The notes beneath the pieces were generated by a model. The model ran no database searches. It worked only from the letters and a program-made list of their open reading frames with translations, and was not told the origin of the DNA. A stretch of 60,725 nucleotides of DNA. It comes from an uncultured Succinivibrionaceae bacterium (GTDB lineage: Bacteria > Pseudomonadota > Gammaproteobacteria > Enterobacterales > Succinivibrionaceae). The translations under genes and the position numbers were made by a program. The first letter of the stretch is position 1; each line of letters starts with the position of its first letter. Of the stretch, positions 16,691-25,418 are shown piece after piece. The stretch covers positions 1 through 60,725 of the forward strand of contig CASEBB010000017.1 in the NCBI GenBank assembly GCA_949286015.1. The letters are read 5' to 3'.

Positions 16691-17929
16691 ATGAACACCA
16701 CCGCTAGCGCCTTAGAAGCACAACTCACATGGCAAGTAGGCGACTTCGCCACCTTGCTTACCATCAAAGAGCAAGGCATCACCCCCTTGCCTCTCTTCTC
16801 CCCTCTCGTTAAAGATTTCCTCAGCGCATGGTCAGAGCTCTTAAGCACCTGTCAGCCCTCCCTGCCCGACTTACGCGCCCTCGGCTTCTTTTTGCGCCGC
16901 CGTGCCATCGAGCACATGCAGCTTGCTTATGAGGGCTTAGCCAAACGCGCCTTAGGCGTGGGTGTGGTCTTTCACTCCAGTCCCTCCAATGTGCCGACCA
17001 ACTTTGCCTACTCCTTTGTCATGGGCATCTTAGCAGGCAACTGCAATCTGGTGCGCTTACCCAAGAAGCCATTTCCGCAGGTGGACATGATCTGCGCCCA
17101 GCTAAACGAGCTTCTCTCCCATGAGACGTTTGCGGCGCTTAAGCCCTACTGCTTGTTCTTTAGCTGTGCCTCGACACCAGAGGCTTTGGGGCCGCTGTCA
17201 GCAATGAGCAAGGCCAGAGTGATTTTTGGTGGCGACGACAATATCCGTAAGCTGCACTCCTATCCCCTGCCCCCAGCCGGACGCGATCTGGCCTTTGCCG
17301 ATCGTTACTCACTGGCGGTGCTGAACGCTGCAACTTACAACGCCACTGCAGAGAGCGACCAAGTACGCTTAGCGCAGAGCTTTTTTCAGGACACCTACCT
17401 CAATGACCAAAACGCCTGCTCGTCACCAGCGGCTGTGGTGTGGGTAGGCACGAAAGAGGATTGCACCCAAGCTGCAACGGTGTTTTGGCAAAAGCTGCAT
17501 GAGCACCTGCATACCCAACCATATGCACTGCAAACCCGTCCCGCGTTGAGCAAGCTGGAGCAGGTAATGGTGGCAGCGGCAGAGAATGAGGCTGGTACTC
17601 TGGAGGTGGCTGCTGGCAGTGATGAGGTGATCACACGGGTACAGCTGCACACGGCAAAGTTTTCTCTGAAGCGCTATAAGGGCAATAGCGGCCTGTTTTA
17701 CGAGCTTGCAGTGCAGAGCCTTGAGGAGATCACGCCGCTGATTAGTGCTGATTGCCAGAGTCTCTTGTACTACGGCTTTAGTGGTGGGGAGTTACGAGAG
17801 ATGGTGGTGAGTAAGCGTTTAGTGGGGATTGATCGCATTGTGCCGATTGGGCAAGCGTTGCGCTTTACGCCAGTGTGGGATGGCATTGATATGATTGCGG
17901 CGCTGAGTCGACAGGTGGCGGTGCTGTAA
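16691..17929 (+). CDS. LuxC-like acyl-CoA/acyl-protein reductase
   Basis: This aldehyde-dehydrogenase-fold protein of 412 residues matches the LuxC/acyl-CoA reductase family: VVFHSSPSNVPTNFAYSF, the Rossmann region LVRLPKK and VIFGGDDNIRKLH, and the acylation site NDQNACSSP with Cys243. It would reduce an acyl group, probably handed over by the LuxE-like protein, to an aldehyde with NADPH. What uses the aldehyde is not encoded nearby: no transaminase, SDR or luciferase is visible. The ATG lies in an A/C-rich leader without a Shine-Dalgarno. It is the last gene of the plus-strand cluster. Confidence 0.85.
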   Translation: MNTTASALEAQLTWQVGDFATLLTIKEQGITPLPLFSPLVKDFLSAWSELLSTCQPSLPDLRALGFFLRRRAIEHMQLAYEGLAKRALGVGVVFHSSPSNVPTNFAYSFVMGILAGNCNLVRLPKKPFPQVDMICAQLNELLSHETFAALKPYCLFFSCASTPEALGPLSAMSKARVIFGGDDNIRKLHSYPLPPAGRDLAFADRYSLAVLNAATYNATAESDQVRLAQSFFQDTYLNDQNACSSPAAVVWVGTKEDCTQAATVFWQKLHEHLHTQPYALQTRPALSKLEQVMVAAAENEAGTLEVAAGSDEVITRVQLHTAKFSLKRYKGNSGLFYELAVQSLEEITPLISADCQSLLYYGFSGGELREMVVSKRLVGIDRIVPIGQALRFTPVWDGIDMIAALSRQVAVL

Positions 17930-17975
17930 ACACAGCAAGAGCGAACGTCTCAGCTCAGGGTAAAGGCAGGTACGT

Positions 17976-18276
17976 CACAGCACCTCTAGGGGCATTACTC
18001 TGAATGGTAGCAGTGCAGGCTAAGCGCAAGGAAGGTGCCTCACCTTATGGTTATGGTAGCAGCTGCTGAGGCTGCTGTCTGAGGCGCCTCTCGGCGCCCT
18101 ATCTCAAGGTGATTGGTAAGGAGCTGGTACGGCACAGCGCCTCACGGCGCATTACCCAAAGTGGTAGCTGTGCAGGCTAAGCGCAAGGAAGGTGTCTCAC
18201 CTTATGGTTATGGTAGCGGCGGCTGTAGTTGCCGCCTTAGGAGCTTTCGGCGCCCTATCTCGAGGTGATTGGTATG
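17976..18276. repeat. 157-bp direct tandem duplication
   Basis: Two units start at CACAG (17976 and 18133). The shared core TGCAGGCTAAGCGCAAGGAA is at 18014 and 18171, followed by CTCACCTTATGGTTATGGTAGC and ending in TCGGCGCCCTATCTC(A/G)AGGTGATTGGTA. The ends carry the same palindrome plus TATCTCRAG seen throughout the window. Identity between units is high, so the duplication is recent. No gene lies inside. Confidence 0.8.
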
Positions 18277-18302
18277 GGGCGGGCACTGGCAACAGCTTGG
18301 AG

Positions 18303-18398
18303 TTAAGACTCCTCTGGCACCTCGCAATCTGCGCTCACCACCATGTTCTTCCCCAGATGCTTTGCCGCATACAAACGGCTGTCAGCCTTAAAGACCAT
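18303..18398 (-). pseudogene. C-terminal relic of a GGDEF diguanylate cyclase
   Basis: On the minus strand, ending at a TAA at 18303-18305, the frame reads QMVFKADSRLYAAKHLGKN followed by MVVSADCEVPEES. The block ADSRLYAAKHLGKN is the characteristic C-terminal end of GGDEF domains (consensus AD-x-ALY-x-AK-x-x-GRN). Nothing upstream continues the domain: the plus-strand IS630 transposase fragment begins at the other edge. This is therefore the last ~32 codons of a destroyed diguanylate cyclase gene, cut by the IS insertion or a later deletion. Confidence 0.65.
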
Positions 18399-18407
18399 CT
18401 GCGAGTG

Positions 18408-18944
18408 ATGAAAACAGAGGGAGCTGAAGACTTCTGGTTCTTGGATGAGAGCGCTAGCAACATCAACATGACTCGCCGTTATGGGTGGGCCAAGACGGAT
18501 GAGCGCATCTACGATGATGTCCCATGCAACACTCCTATCTCAACGACTGTCCTTGCTGCTTTCACTGCTGACGGCCGCAAGGTGTCAGTAACTTTTAATG
18601 GTGGTACGACAAAGGAGCGCTTTTATAACTTCCTCAACGACCACCTGTTTCCCGCGATGCATCCTCATGAGGTACTTGTGATGGACAACCACCGCTCCCA
18701 TCACGCGCGCCTTGTTGCTAACTTGATTCAGAAAAAGCAGGCTAAGGTTAAGTTTCTCCCACCCTATAGCCCTGATTTCAACCCTATCGAGAAGATGTGG
18801 TCGAAAATGAAGACCATACTTCGCGGTCTTAAACCACGTGATGCTAAGGGGCTTAAAGTGGCTACACAAAAGGCACTTTCACGGATTAGTGCTTCGGACT
18901 GCCGTGGCTGGTTCCATTCTTGTGGCTACGTTTTTAAGCGCTAG
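18408..18944 (+). pseudogene. IS630-family transposase, C-terminal (DDE) half
   Basis: The DDE motifs are intact: FWFLDES (first Asp), VLVMDNHRSHHA (second Asp) and LPPYSPDFNPIEKMWSKMK (Glu). The N-terminal helix-turn-helix half is absent. An open frame continues upstream to 18192, but it runs through the 157-bp tandem repeat and antisense to the GGDEF relic, so it is not transposase. IS630 elements of this type are often split into orfA and orfB joined by frameshifting, and only an orfB-like part starting near ATG 18408 remains. Terminal inverted repeats are not seen. Probably inactive. Confidence 0.8.
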
Positions 18945-19753
18945 CTGTGTGGTTGATACCAGCGAGGCTGGCGGGGGCAACAATGATGCTCATTAATGCA
19001 AATTGCTATAATACCGGAGGAAAGATGCTGCTGTTTCAGGAGGGGGCTGGAGAGCAGTAGCCTCTTGCGAGTGCCCGCTTCTGAGAAAGATATATGAAGC
19101 AGAGATAATGCCTTAGAGATGTGGTTGTAACGAGATTAGCACTAAGGCTGTTTATGACCACTTGCAATACAGAGCGGTGCACCCTTTTGAGCGCAGCATC
19201 AGATGGTAAATCCTCAGGGTAGAGAGGTATTGCTGACGGTTGGTATTTGGTGGGCCTGCGCTATAGGATGTAAGCAGAGCAGTGTAATGTCGTTCTCCTC
19301 TTGATACAGCGCTACAGCACACGCAGCGCTGTGCCGCCCCTACTCCCTGCAAAAACCTGATGTTTATCGGCGCTAGTGCTAAGAGATTGCTGTTGTTGCT
19401 GAGCGCTCACTGCGTTCCTACTGCTGCGGCGCGCGGTAAAGATCAAGGTAGCTTGCAAGTGAGGACAGTGCACCAGCATCCGCCTTTACCAAAAAGCAGG
19501 TGCTTGCTCACTCACGCTCAAGGCATGGTGATGATGAAGCACGGGTATGGTTAACGCCACCTCAAGGTAAGTGAGCGTGATTCTAAGGGCGCAAACGCTC
19601 AGTGGCCAGCACATGGGCGGCACGTGCATGGTAACCAGTGCAGCAGAGCGTAGCGCTGCGGCCGCGCTTTTATCTCAACAGTAGCAAGGAGCCCAGAGGC
19701 GGCCACGTCGCAACGAGGCAAAGAGCGCAGCCCTCTTTGTGCGCACGCTAAGC
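18945..19753. other. Intergenic DNA between IS630 remnant and recX
   Basis: I see no gene. TATAAT at 19007-19012 is followed by GGAGGAAAG and an ATG opening an 11-codon frame, which looks like a promoter plus ribosome binding site left without its gene; no good -35 box is placed. The remainder has no recognisable repeat apart from short GC-rich palindromes near 19660. Confidence 0.35.
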
Positions 19754-21472
19754 TTAGCTGTCCTCGTTTTCTAAGGCCTCACGGGCCTCTTGCTGCTGAC
19801 GCTGCAAAGCGTTTAAACAGGAGCTGCTAGCAAAGCCACGGCGTCCCAAATAGGCCAGTGCCTTACGCTTGGTGGCGTAATCGAGCACCTGTACTCCGTA
19901 CTTTTTACAGAGAGCTTGGTAAGCCAGCTCGTCCCAGTCCACCTCGGCGCTTAACTGCGAGGTAAGCTCACTGTCCACACCTTTTTGGCGTGCTTTTAAG
20001 CGGAGCTTCAGCGGGCCGGAGTGAGTAAACTCCATGTGGCGCACCAGCATCTGACCATAGCGCTCCTCGCTCTGGTAGTTATGCTCTTGGCAGTAGCGCA
20101 TGGCAGCGTCAATGGCCTCTGGGGTAAAGCGGCCTTTACACTTATTACGGAGCTCTTGCTCGGAGTACTCACGACCGGTGAGCAGCCGTAGCATCTCATT
20201 TATGGCGTTTTTTACGCTGCTATCGGGGCCCTGTGGTGGCTCTGATTTTTTAGCCTGCTGGCGTTTGGCAGTATCCTCTACCGAGCCCTCATTCTCTGCT
20301 GTGTGCCCAGCTGATTTGTGGTAGCGACGGGAGAGGCCATAGCGGGAGGAGTGTAAGGTGCTGGTGCGGGAGTAGCGCGAGCGACGGGGAGCTGCGCTCT
20401 GCGGCTGTGGCTCTGACTCGAACTCAGTCTCACCGCTGTAGTCAGTCACATCAGCACTGCTTCCCATTTCTGCCGAAGTATCGCCAGAGTAAGCCTCGGC
20501 ATAGGGCTCTGGAGGCACAGGAGCTGGTGCGGTATCGCGCGCATCGAGATACTCATCTGCTTCCTGCCACTGAGCTTTAAGGTCGGCTGGTGGCTCAGGA
20601 ATGTAGTCGCTAGCGGCGTCATAAGCGGCAGCATCCCAGTACCCCTCGGTAGAGATGTTGGTCATGCTGTCTTTGGCAGCGCCCGCCCCTGTAACGTGGG
20701 CATTGGTAGTGGCAGTAGCAACATTAGAGGCTACAGCAGGAGCGTCCGTGCTGACGTTGTGTGTAGCGGTGCTCTGCGTTTCACTCTGCTTTGCTGTTGC
20801 AGACGTAGCGACAGCAAGTGGGGAGCCGGTATCTGAGGCATCCGTATGCGTGACGGGCGCTGTCTCCCTACTCTCTGCTGCTCTTGCCTTTATGGCCATA
20901 AAGGCGGAGCCACGCATGACACCATCAGGTAAGGCGACCTGATCTCTGCTTACAGACTGTGCTGGAGCGCGGGTGCTGTCTGTTGTGGCGGTTATGGTAG
21001 TGGTGGTAACTGGTTCTGGGGCTGGGTCTTGAGCTGACGCTGACGAGGTGTCGCTATGGCGCGCTGGTAAAAAACCATAGTCCTGCTGCCACCAGTGCTC
21101 GCCTGCACCTACCTTTTTCTTTTTGCGGCGTGGGCGGTTTTGCAGCTCCATGGCGGGGTGAATCAGCTGCTGCTTGCTCTTACCACTGGCGGAGGCCACG
21201 GCAGGCAGCACGGAGCTGAGGGTCATGACCTCAGTTGGTGGCTCGGGGGCGATATCGGCCTCGGCCTCATATTCTTGCTCGTCCCACCAATCTTGCTCGA
21301 GATCGGAATCATCGGGCTTATAGGAGCCAAAGGAGGCGCGACGGGTGGTATAGGTATCGTCATCTGAGGTAGCAGTTGCGTCCTGTTGTTGCCACCACTT
21401 ACGAGCTTTTGCGTGGTGCTGTGAGGAGTTTGCTCCTTTGGGGCCTAAGAGGCTCTGCCGCTTGATAACCAC
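19754..21472 (-). CDS. recX: RecX-family regulator of RecA with 417-residue N-terminal extension
   Basis: The C-terminal ~155 residues (418-572) are a RecX domain of helical repeats, including EQELRNKC, AIDAAMRYCQEHNYQSEERYGQMLVRHM, LKLRLKARQKGV and KRKALAYLGRRGF. RecX binds RecA filaments and limits recombinase activity. E. coli RecX has 166 residues. The extension is real coding sequence: its GTG start at 21472 has GGAGG five bases upstream and the frame is open throughout. It is acidic, Ala/Thr/Ser/Pro-rich and contains recurring Trp/Tyr-acidic motifs (WWDEQEYEAEADI, HWWQQDYGF, YWDAAAYDAASDY) and EPP motifs, so it is probably disordered. It lies downstream of recA on the same strand, as in E. 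coli, but 826 bp away, with the recA terminator between them. Confidence 0.85.
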   Translation of the reverse strand: MVIKRQSLLGPKGANSSQHHAKARKWWQQQDATATSDDDTYTTRRASFGSYKPDDSDLEQDWWDEQEYEAEADIAPEPPTEVMTLSSVLPAVASASGKSKQQLIHPAMELQNRPRRKKKKVGAGEHWWQQDYGFLPARHSDTSSASAQDPAPEPVTTTTITATTDSTRAPAQSVSRDQVALPDGVMRGSAFMAIKARAAESRETAPVTHTDASDTGSPLAVATSATAKQSETQSTATHNVSTDAPAVASNVATATTNAHVTGAGAAKDSMTNISTEGYWDAAAYDAASDYIPEPPADLKAQWQEADEYLDARDTAPAPVPPEPYAEAYSGDTSAEMGSSADVTDYSGETEFESEPQPQSAAPRRSRYSRTSTLHSSRYGLSRRYHKSAGHTAENEGSVEDTAKRQQAKKSEPPQGPDSSVKNAINEMLRLLTGREYSEQELRNKCKGRFTPEAIDAAMRYCQEHNYQSEERYGQMLVRHMEFTHSGPLKLRLKARQKGVDSELTSQLSAEVDWDELAYQALCKKYGVQVLDYATKRKALAYLGRRGFASSSCLNALQRQQQEAREALENEDS

Positions 21473-21498
21473 TGCAACCTCCGAAGTTAGGATCTACA

Positions 21499-21618
21499 CA
21501 GAGTTTGGAGGATAAAGTCCCCACACTACTTTTAGGTGGCTAACATGAAAGGCCATAGCCACGGCTCATGTGCTTGCCTAAAGGTGTGAAGCTACGTTGT
21601 GGTATCCACCAAACTCTG
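21499..21618. repeat. MITE-like element, family R2, copy A
   Basis: The 120-bp element is bounded by CAGAGTTTGGAGGAT (21499-21513) and ATCCACCAAACTCTG (21604-21618), a 14-of-15 inverted match. The inside contains CACACTACTTTTAGGTGGC, a CATAGCCACGGCTC block and TTGCCTAAAGGTGTGA. Copies B (44672-44790) and C (50694-50803) have the same layout; C is in the opposite orientation. Non-coding. It could be a miniature inverted-repeat element or a structured RNA locus. Confidence 0.75.
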
Positions 21619-22211
21619 AGGTGAGTCCGAAGTTAAGGGCGGGATGAAAGAAGAGTTTAGCGCGAAAGTGGCGTGGTGTGGGATCATACCAGCGAACTAA
21701 AACCACCAATAGCAGCAAGGAACTCTTGATGATGATAAAAGTGGCTGCTATCCAGCATGCAAGCTGGATGTTAGTTCCTTTATACCACCATGAGGGATGC
21801 TGTGTGGGCCCATGAGGTGTAACGTCTCCCATAGGTTCGCGGGAGTGGTGTGGCAGTGACGTAAAGTTCCTGCGTCATTAGCATGAGGTGGGTCAGGTCA
21901 TGACCGTGTGGCTCTTGAGGATAAAGGCAGCAAGCGCCTCATGGCCCTTTATCTTGAGGAAGAGCGTTTCCTTCCCTTCCTTGTGTCTTCAGTCTTTTCC
22001 CAATGTTATGGGCTTTCCAGCGACCTTTGAGTTGGGGTTAAGCCCCTTGCTGCCGCAACTTGATGTGGAGCAGCAAGCACCGCTACTACGATCTATCTTA
22101 AGGTAGGTTAAGGACAAGTAGCCTTGCTCATACATGGGAAAATGTCCTCTCTTGCGGTGGTTGGTGACACGCTCAAGGAGCCAGCTTGAGGTTAAAGACG
22201 CCCCAAAAAGC
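21619..22211. other. recA-recX gap, remainder
   Basis: I see nothing I can name between the R2 element and the recA terminator. Short open frames on both strands lack ribosome binding sites and family features. Confidence 0.4.
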
Positions 22212-22253
22212 AAAACGCCGTAGACCCACCTTCCCCTGAGCCTACGGCGTTTT
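22212..22253 (-). terminator. recA rho-independent terminator
   Basis: A perfect 12-bp stem, AAAACGCCGTAG (22212-22223) with CTACGGCGTTTT (22242-22253), closes an 18-nt loop. Read in recA's direction it is followed by GCTTTTTGG. A second perfect hairpin, GTAGTGCTGT/ACAGCACTAC (22255-22264, 22270-22279), stands between it and the recA stop. Together they should end recA transcription before recX. Confidence 0.7.
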
Positions 22254-22298
22254 CGTAGTGCTGTACCAGACAGCACTACCCTCCATTAAGCCTCCAGT

Positions 22299-23516
22299 TT
22301 AGAGGTCATCTGGAATCTGCGTGACCAGCTCCTCCTCGCTGATGTCATCCAGCGGGTCTAAGCTGTCAATGCCACCACCATTGCCACCATCAGCGCCATT
22401 CTCACCCTCGTTGCTGGTGGTGCCAATCTCAACCGTGTCGGCATAGTCCGAGTGCTGCTTGTAGTAGTCGCGAATCTTTGCCTCCAGCTCGTCAGCCACC
22501 TCAGGATGCTCGTCAAGATAGCGAATCGCGTTGGTCTTGCCTTGACCAATCTTGGAGCCATTGTAGGCAAACCAAGCGCCCGTCTTCTCCACAAACTTCA
22601 GCTGCACACCTAAGTCTAAGAGCTCGCCGTTCTTAGAAATGCCGTAGTTGAAGAGGATCTGGAAGTTCGCCTGCTTAAATGGAGGCGCCACCTTGTTCTT
22701 GACCACCTTGACCTTGGTCTCGTTGCCAATAATGGTGTCCTTGTCCTTGATAGGCGAAGACTTGCGGATGTCTAAACGCACCGAAGCGTAGTACTTAAGC
22801 GCGTTACCACCCGTGGTGGTCTCAGGGTTGCCAAACATCACGCCAATCTTCATACGCAGCTGGTTAATGAAGACCACCATGCAGTTGGCTTGCTTGATCG
22901 TGCCGGTGAGCTTACGTAAAGCCTGCGACATTAAACGTGCTTGCAGACCCACATGGTTGTCACCCATGTCACCCTCGATCTCCGCCTTTGGTACTAAGGC
23001 CGCCACCGAGTCAATCACAACCACGTCCACACCACCCGAGCGCACTAAGGTCTCGGTAATGTCTAACGCCTGCTCGCCCGTGTCTGGTTGCGCAATTAAC
23101 AGGTCGTCAATCTTGACGCCCAGCTTTTTGGCATAAACCGGATCTAACGCGTGCTCCGCGTCAATGAAGGCACACACCTTACCCAGCTTCTGTGCCTGCG
23201 CAATCAGCTCTAAGGTTAAGGTCGTCTTACCCGAGGACTCAGGGCCGTAAATCTCAATGATGCGGCCCATTGGCAGACCACCCACGCCTAAGGCCAGATC
23301 AAGAGTAAGCGAGCCCGTAGGAATGGCCTCAATCTCCTCTAGCTCTTGACCAAAGCGCATAATGGCGCCCTTGCCAAATTGACGCTCAATGTGCTCCATG
23401 GCCGCCTCAATGGCCTTGAGCTTCTTTGGGTCAGTAGTTAAGTTGGTTGCCAACTTGTTAGTGGAGCTCACCTTGCCCTCACTCCCCTTATTCTTGCTTG
23501 CCGTTGCTGGTGCCAT
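22299..23516 (-). CDS. recA: Recombinase RecA
   Basis: RecA forms ATP-dependent filaments on single-stranded DNA, drives strand exchange and triggers LexA cleavage. The Walker A motif GPESSGKTT starts at residue 91. The conserved regions [32 protein letters not shown] and the L2-region [12 protein letters not shown] are intact. The protein has 405 residues against 353 in E. coli. The excess is a Ser/Thr/Lys-rich N-terminal tail of about 27 residues and a longer Gly/Asn/Asp-rich acidic C-terminus. The ATG at 23516 has only a weak AGG upstream. The order pncC-recA-recX matches E. coli. Confidence 0.97.
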   Translation of the reverse strand: MAPATASKNKGSEGKVSSTNKLATNLTTDPKKLKAIEAAMEHIERQFGKGAIMRFGQELEEIEAIPTGSLTLDLALGVGGLPMGRIIEIYGPESSGKTTLTLELIAQAQKLGKVCAFIDAEHALDPVYAKKLGVKIDDLLIAQPDTGEQALDITETLVRSGGVDVVVIDSVAALVPKAEIEGDMGDNHVGLQARLMSQALRKLTGTIKQANCMVVFINQLRMKIGVMFGNPETTTGGNALKYYASVRLDIRKSSPIKDKDTIIGNETKVKVVKNKVAPPFKQANFQILFNYGISKNGELLDLGVQLKFVEKTGAWFAYNGSKIGQGKTNAIRYLDEHPEVADELEAKIRDYYKQHSDYADTVEIGTTSNEGENGADGGNGGGIDSLDPLDDISEEELVTQIPDDL

Positions 23517-23566
23517 GCTTATGCCTCAGTTGGTGGAATCATCCTACCCCTTGCAGGAATGACTAT

Positions 23567-23596
23567 ATTTTAAACTCTAATTTTATTCACTGTCAA
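23567..23596 (-). promoter_or_regulatory. Predicted sigma-70 promoter of recA
   Basis: On the minus strand, TTGACA (23596-23591) is followed after 18 bp by TAAAAT (23572-23567), in an A/T-rich stretch unlike its surroundings, about 50 bp upstream of the recA ATG. The -35 is perfect and the -10 matches five of six. I do not see an E. coli-type LexA box (CTGT-n8-ACAG). CTGTCAAGTTGTAAGA overlapping the -35 keeps only one half-site. Confidence 0.55.
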
Positions 23597-23644
23597 GTTG
23601 TAAGAGAATATTTTTTAAATCAAAAGAAAAATGCGCCACATGCG

Positions 23645-24202
23645 TTAAAAGCGCTGATAGCCATGCGGTTCCTGACCAGAGCTGACCGTCAAGAGGTCGG
23701 CCAAGGCAGCGTACACGGTGGCCAAGCGCACCTGCTCACGATCACCGCTAAAGTGGTGGCAACAAGCGTAGACGTGCTCCTCACCGCGTCTTTGCACGGC
23801 GATGCAGACGGTGCCTACAGGCTTTTGGGCACTGCCACCGGTAGGGCCAGCAATACCAGTCACCGCGACGGCGATGTCGGCGTTACTGTTATGGAGCGCG
23901 CCTCGCACCATTTCGCAGGCGGTAGGTATGCTCACCGCACCGTAGCTTTGCAATGTAGCTGGGCTTACTTGCAGCATCTGCATCTTGGCTTCGTTGGTGT
24001 ATGTGACAAAGGCGCGGTCAAACCACTGCGACGAGCCGGAGATTTCGGTGATGGTGGCGGAAATGAGACCGCCGGTACATGACTCTGCGGTCGCAAAGAC
24101 ATGGTGGTGCTGCGCAAAGTCGTCGGCAAAGCGCGCGGCTAAGGAAGTAAGCTGCTCCCTGCTTATAGGAGTAGCAACACTCCAATCTATAGAATGGGTC
24201 AT
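23645..24202 (-). CDS. pncC: Nicotinamide-nucleotide amidase PncC (CinA C-terminal family)
   Basis: PncC deamidates NMN to nicotinate mononucleotide in pyridine nucleotide recycling. The stand-alone CinA C-terminal domain is recognised by FATAESCTGGLISATIT, SSQWFDRAFVTYTNEAK, the VAVTGIAGPTGG block and the late VGTVCIAV strand. Length, about 185 residues, is slightly above the usual 160-165. The ATG at 24202 is preferred over the TTG one codon earlier; the ribosome binding site is weak. Being just upstream of recA on the same strand reproduces the E. coli order. Confidence 0.92.
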   Translation of the reverse strand: MTHSIDWSVATPISREQLTSLAARFADDFAQHHHVFATAESCTGGLISATITEISGSSQWFDRAFVTYTNEAKMQMLQVSPATLQSYGAVSIPTACEMVRGALHNSNADIAVAVTGIAGPTGGSAQKPVGTVCIAVQRRGEEHVYACCHHFSGDREQVRLATVYAALADLLTVSSGQEPHGYQRF

Positions 24203-25418
24203 CAAGACAATCTCTTCTGCAAGAACATCTTAGGCATGACTGCCTTAGAGATAACAGCATTTCTGGCACTCAGGTGTGCCCATCTTTGAGATAGGCTCAG
24301 AATAACCTGCACCATTTATCTCGAGGTATGGGACGTTGCCACCAATCCCCTGCAGCCGTCACTGATGCGATCACCGCTTCCTCAGGGTGGTCAGAGCATG
24401 ATGGCGGCTTACTTCAGATAGAGCCATGGAGCCCAGCTCAAGACGCCAGCACACACCTTACCACAAGTAGCCTTAAAGCCAAGAAAAGTCACTACAGACG
24501 CGGTTACAGCCTGCTTTGCGCGGCTTTGGGGTGATGGCGCGGCCTGTGGCTTACCTCCTATCTTGCCACCTTTTGGCGCCACCGCCAGCACTGAGGCATT
24601 TATGCTCAAGCATGGAGATATGCCACCACACAGTGATATGCGCGCAAGTGGAGATATCAGCATTTAGGCGGGGTTGGCTACGAAAATGAGATAATGCGAG
24701 AGGCTAAAGGCAGAGCACTTTCTTTTATAATGCCCCTGCTTTTACGCCTGAGCGCGTGGTCGGTTCACTCCCGTGATCAGTATGACAACAACCATGGAGC
24801 AACTGACTGAAGAGATGATGGCATTTAAGGCCAGCAGGTGTGCCCACACTTAAGATAGGCTCAGACTAAGGCTAACCTGCACAATTCATCTTAGGTGTGA
24901 GCGCTACCCGCACTCAACCTTGCAGCCGTCACTGATGAGATCAGCTACTCCCATGCTCACAGCCACTACCAGCGCCCGCGCCAGCTTATTGGCCCAGACA
25001 GTCACTCCCGACATGCAAGTGCAAACTGACAAGCGGTCAGCACCGTTTCCTGAGTCCAGACACGCCAGCAAACCATTAGAGACAGCATTCTACGAGGCAA
25101 CCTGCAAAGCCTAGCAACTGGCAGTGCAGCGTAACGCCACGCAACGCCACGCCATGGCGCGGCACCCACGGCACGGTAGCTTAAGGTGAGGACAGTTACC
25201 AACACACAAGAGTGCTGCGGTGGTGTCACTTCTGACACCTCCCCATAGTAACGATTACCAGCAGCAGCGCTTTACCAGCACCAGCTGCTACTTTTTGGGA
25301 CAAACTACCACTGCGCACTACGGCCAAACCTGCGCACGCAGCGGTAGAGGTGTTTTTTTAGGCACTGAAGCAGCTTCCAGTCTGCACCCCCTGCCTTTTC
25401 CCTACACGAGGTTAACTC
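24203..25418. repeat. 1.2-kb divergent gap pncC-mutS with two R4 repeats
   Basis: Two copies of family R4, inverted relative to those at 5.6 and 35.5 kb, start near 24267 and 24836. Each reads GGTGTGCCCA followed by AAGATAGGCTC (or GAGATAGGCTC), then CCTGCAC and TTCATCTTAGGTGTG or TTATCTCGAGGTATG. Both are followed by CTTGCAGCCGTCACTGATG or a near match (CCTGCAGCCGTC). A TATAAT occurs at 24726-24731 without a convincing -35. I see no gene in the gap. Confidence 0.65.

Noticed and set aside
13632..17929. Bioluminescence (lux) operon
   Set aside because: LuxE-like and LuxC-like genes are present, but there is no luxA, luxB or luxD, and the neighbours are glycan-modification type.
18192..18407. 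N-terminal part of the 250-residue frame as transposase
   Set aside because: It runs through the 157-bp tandem repeat and antisense to the GGDEF relic, so it is not homologous transposase sequence.
23585..23606. LexA (SOS) box at recA
   Set aside because: CTGT is present at 23590 but the second half reads AAGA rather than ACAG at the required spacing, and no other candidate lies in the recA leader.
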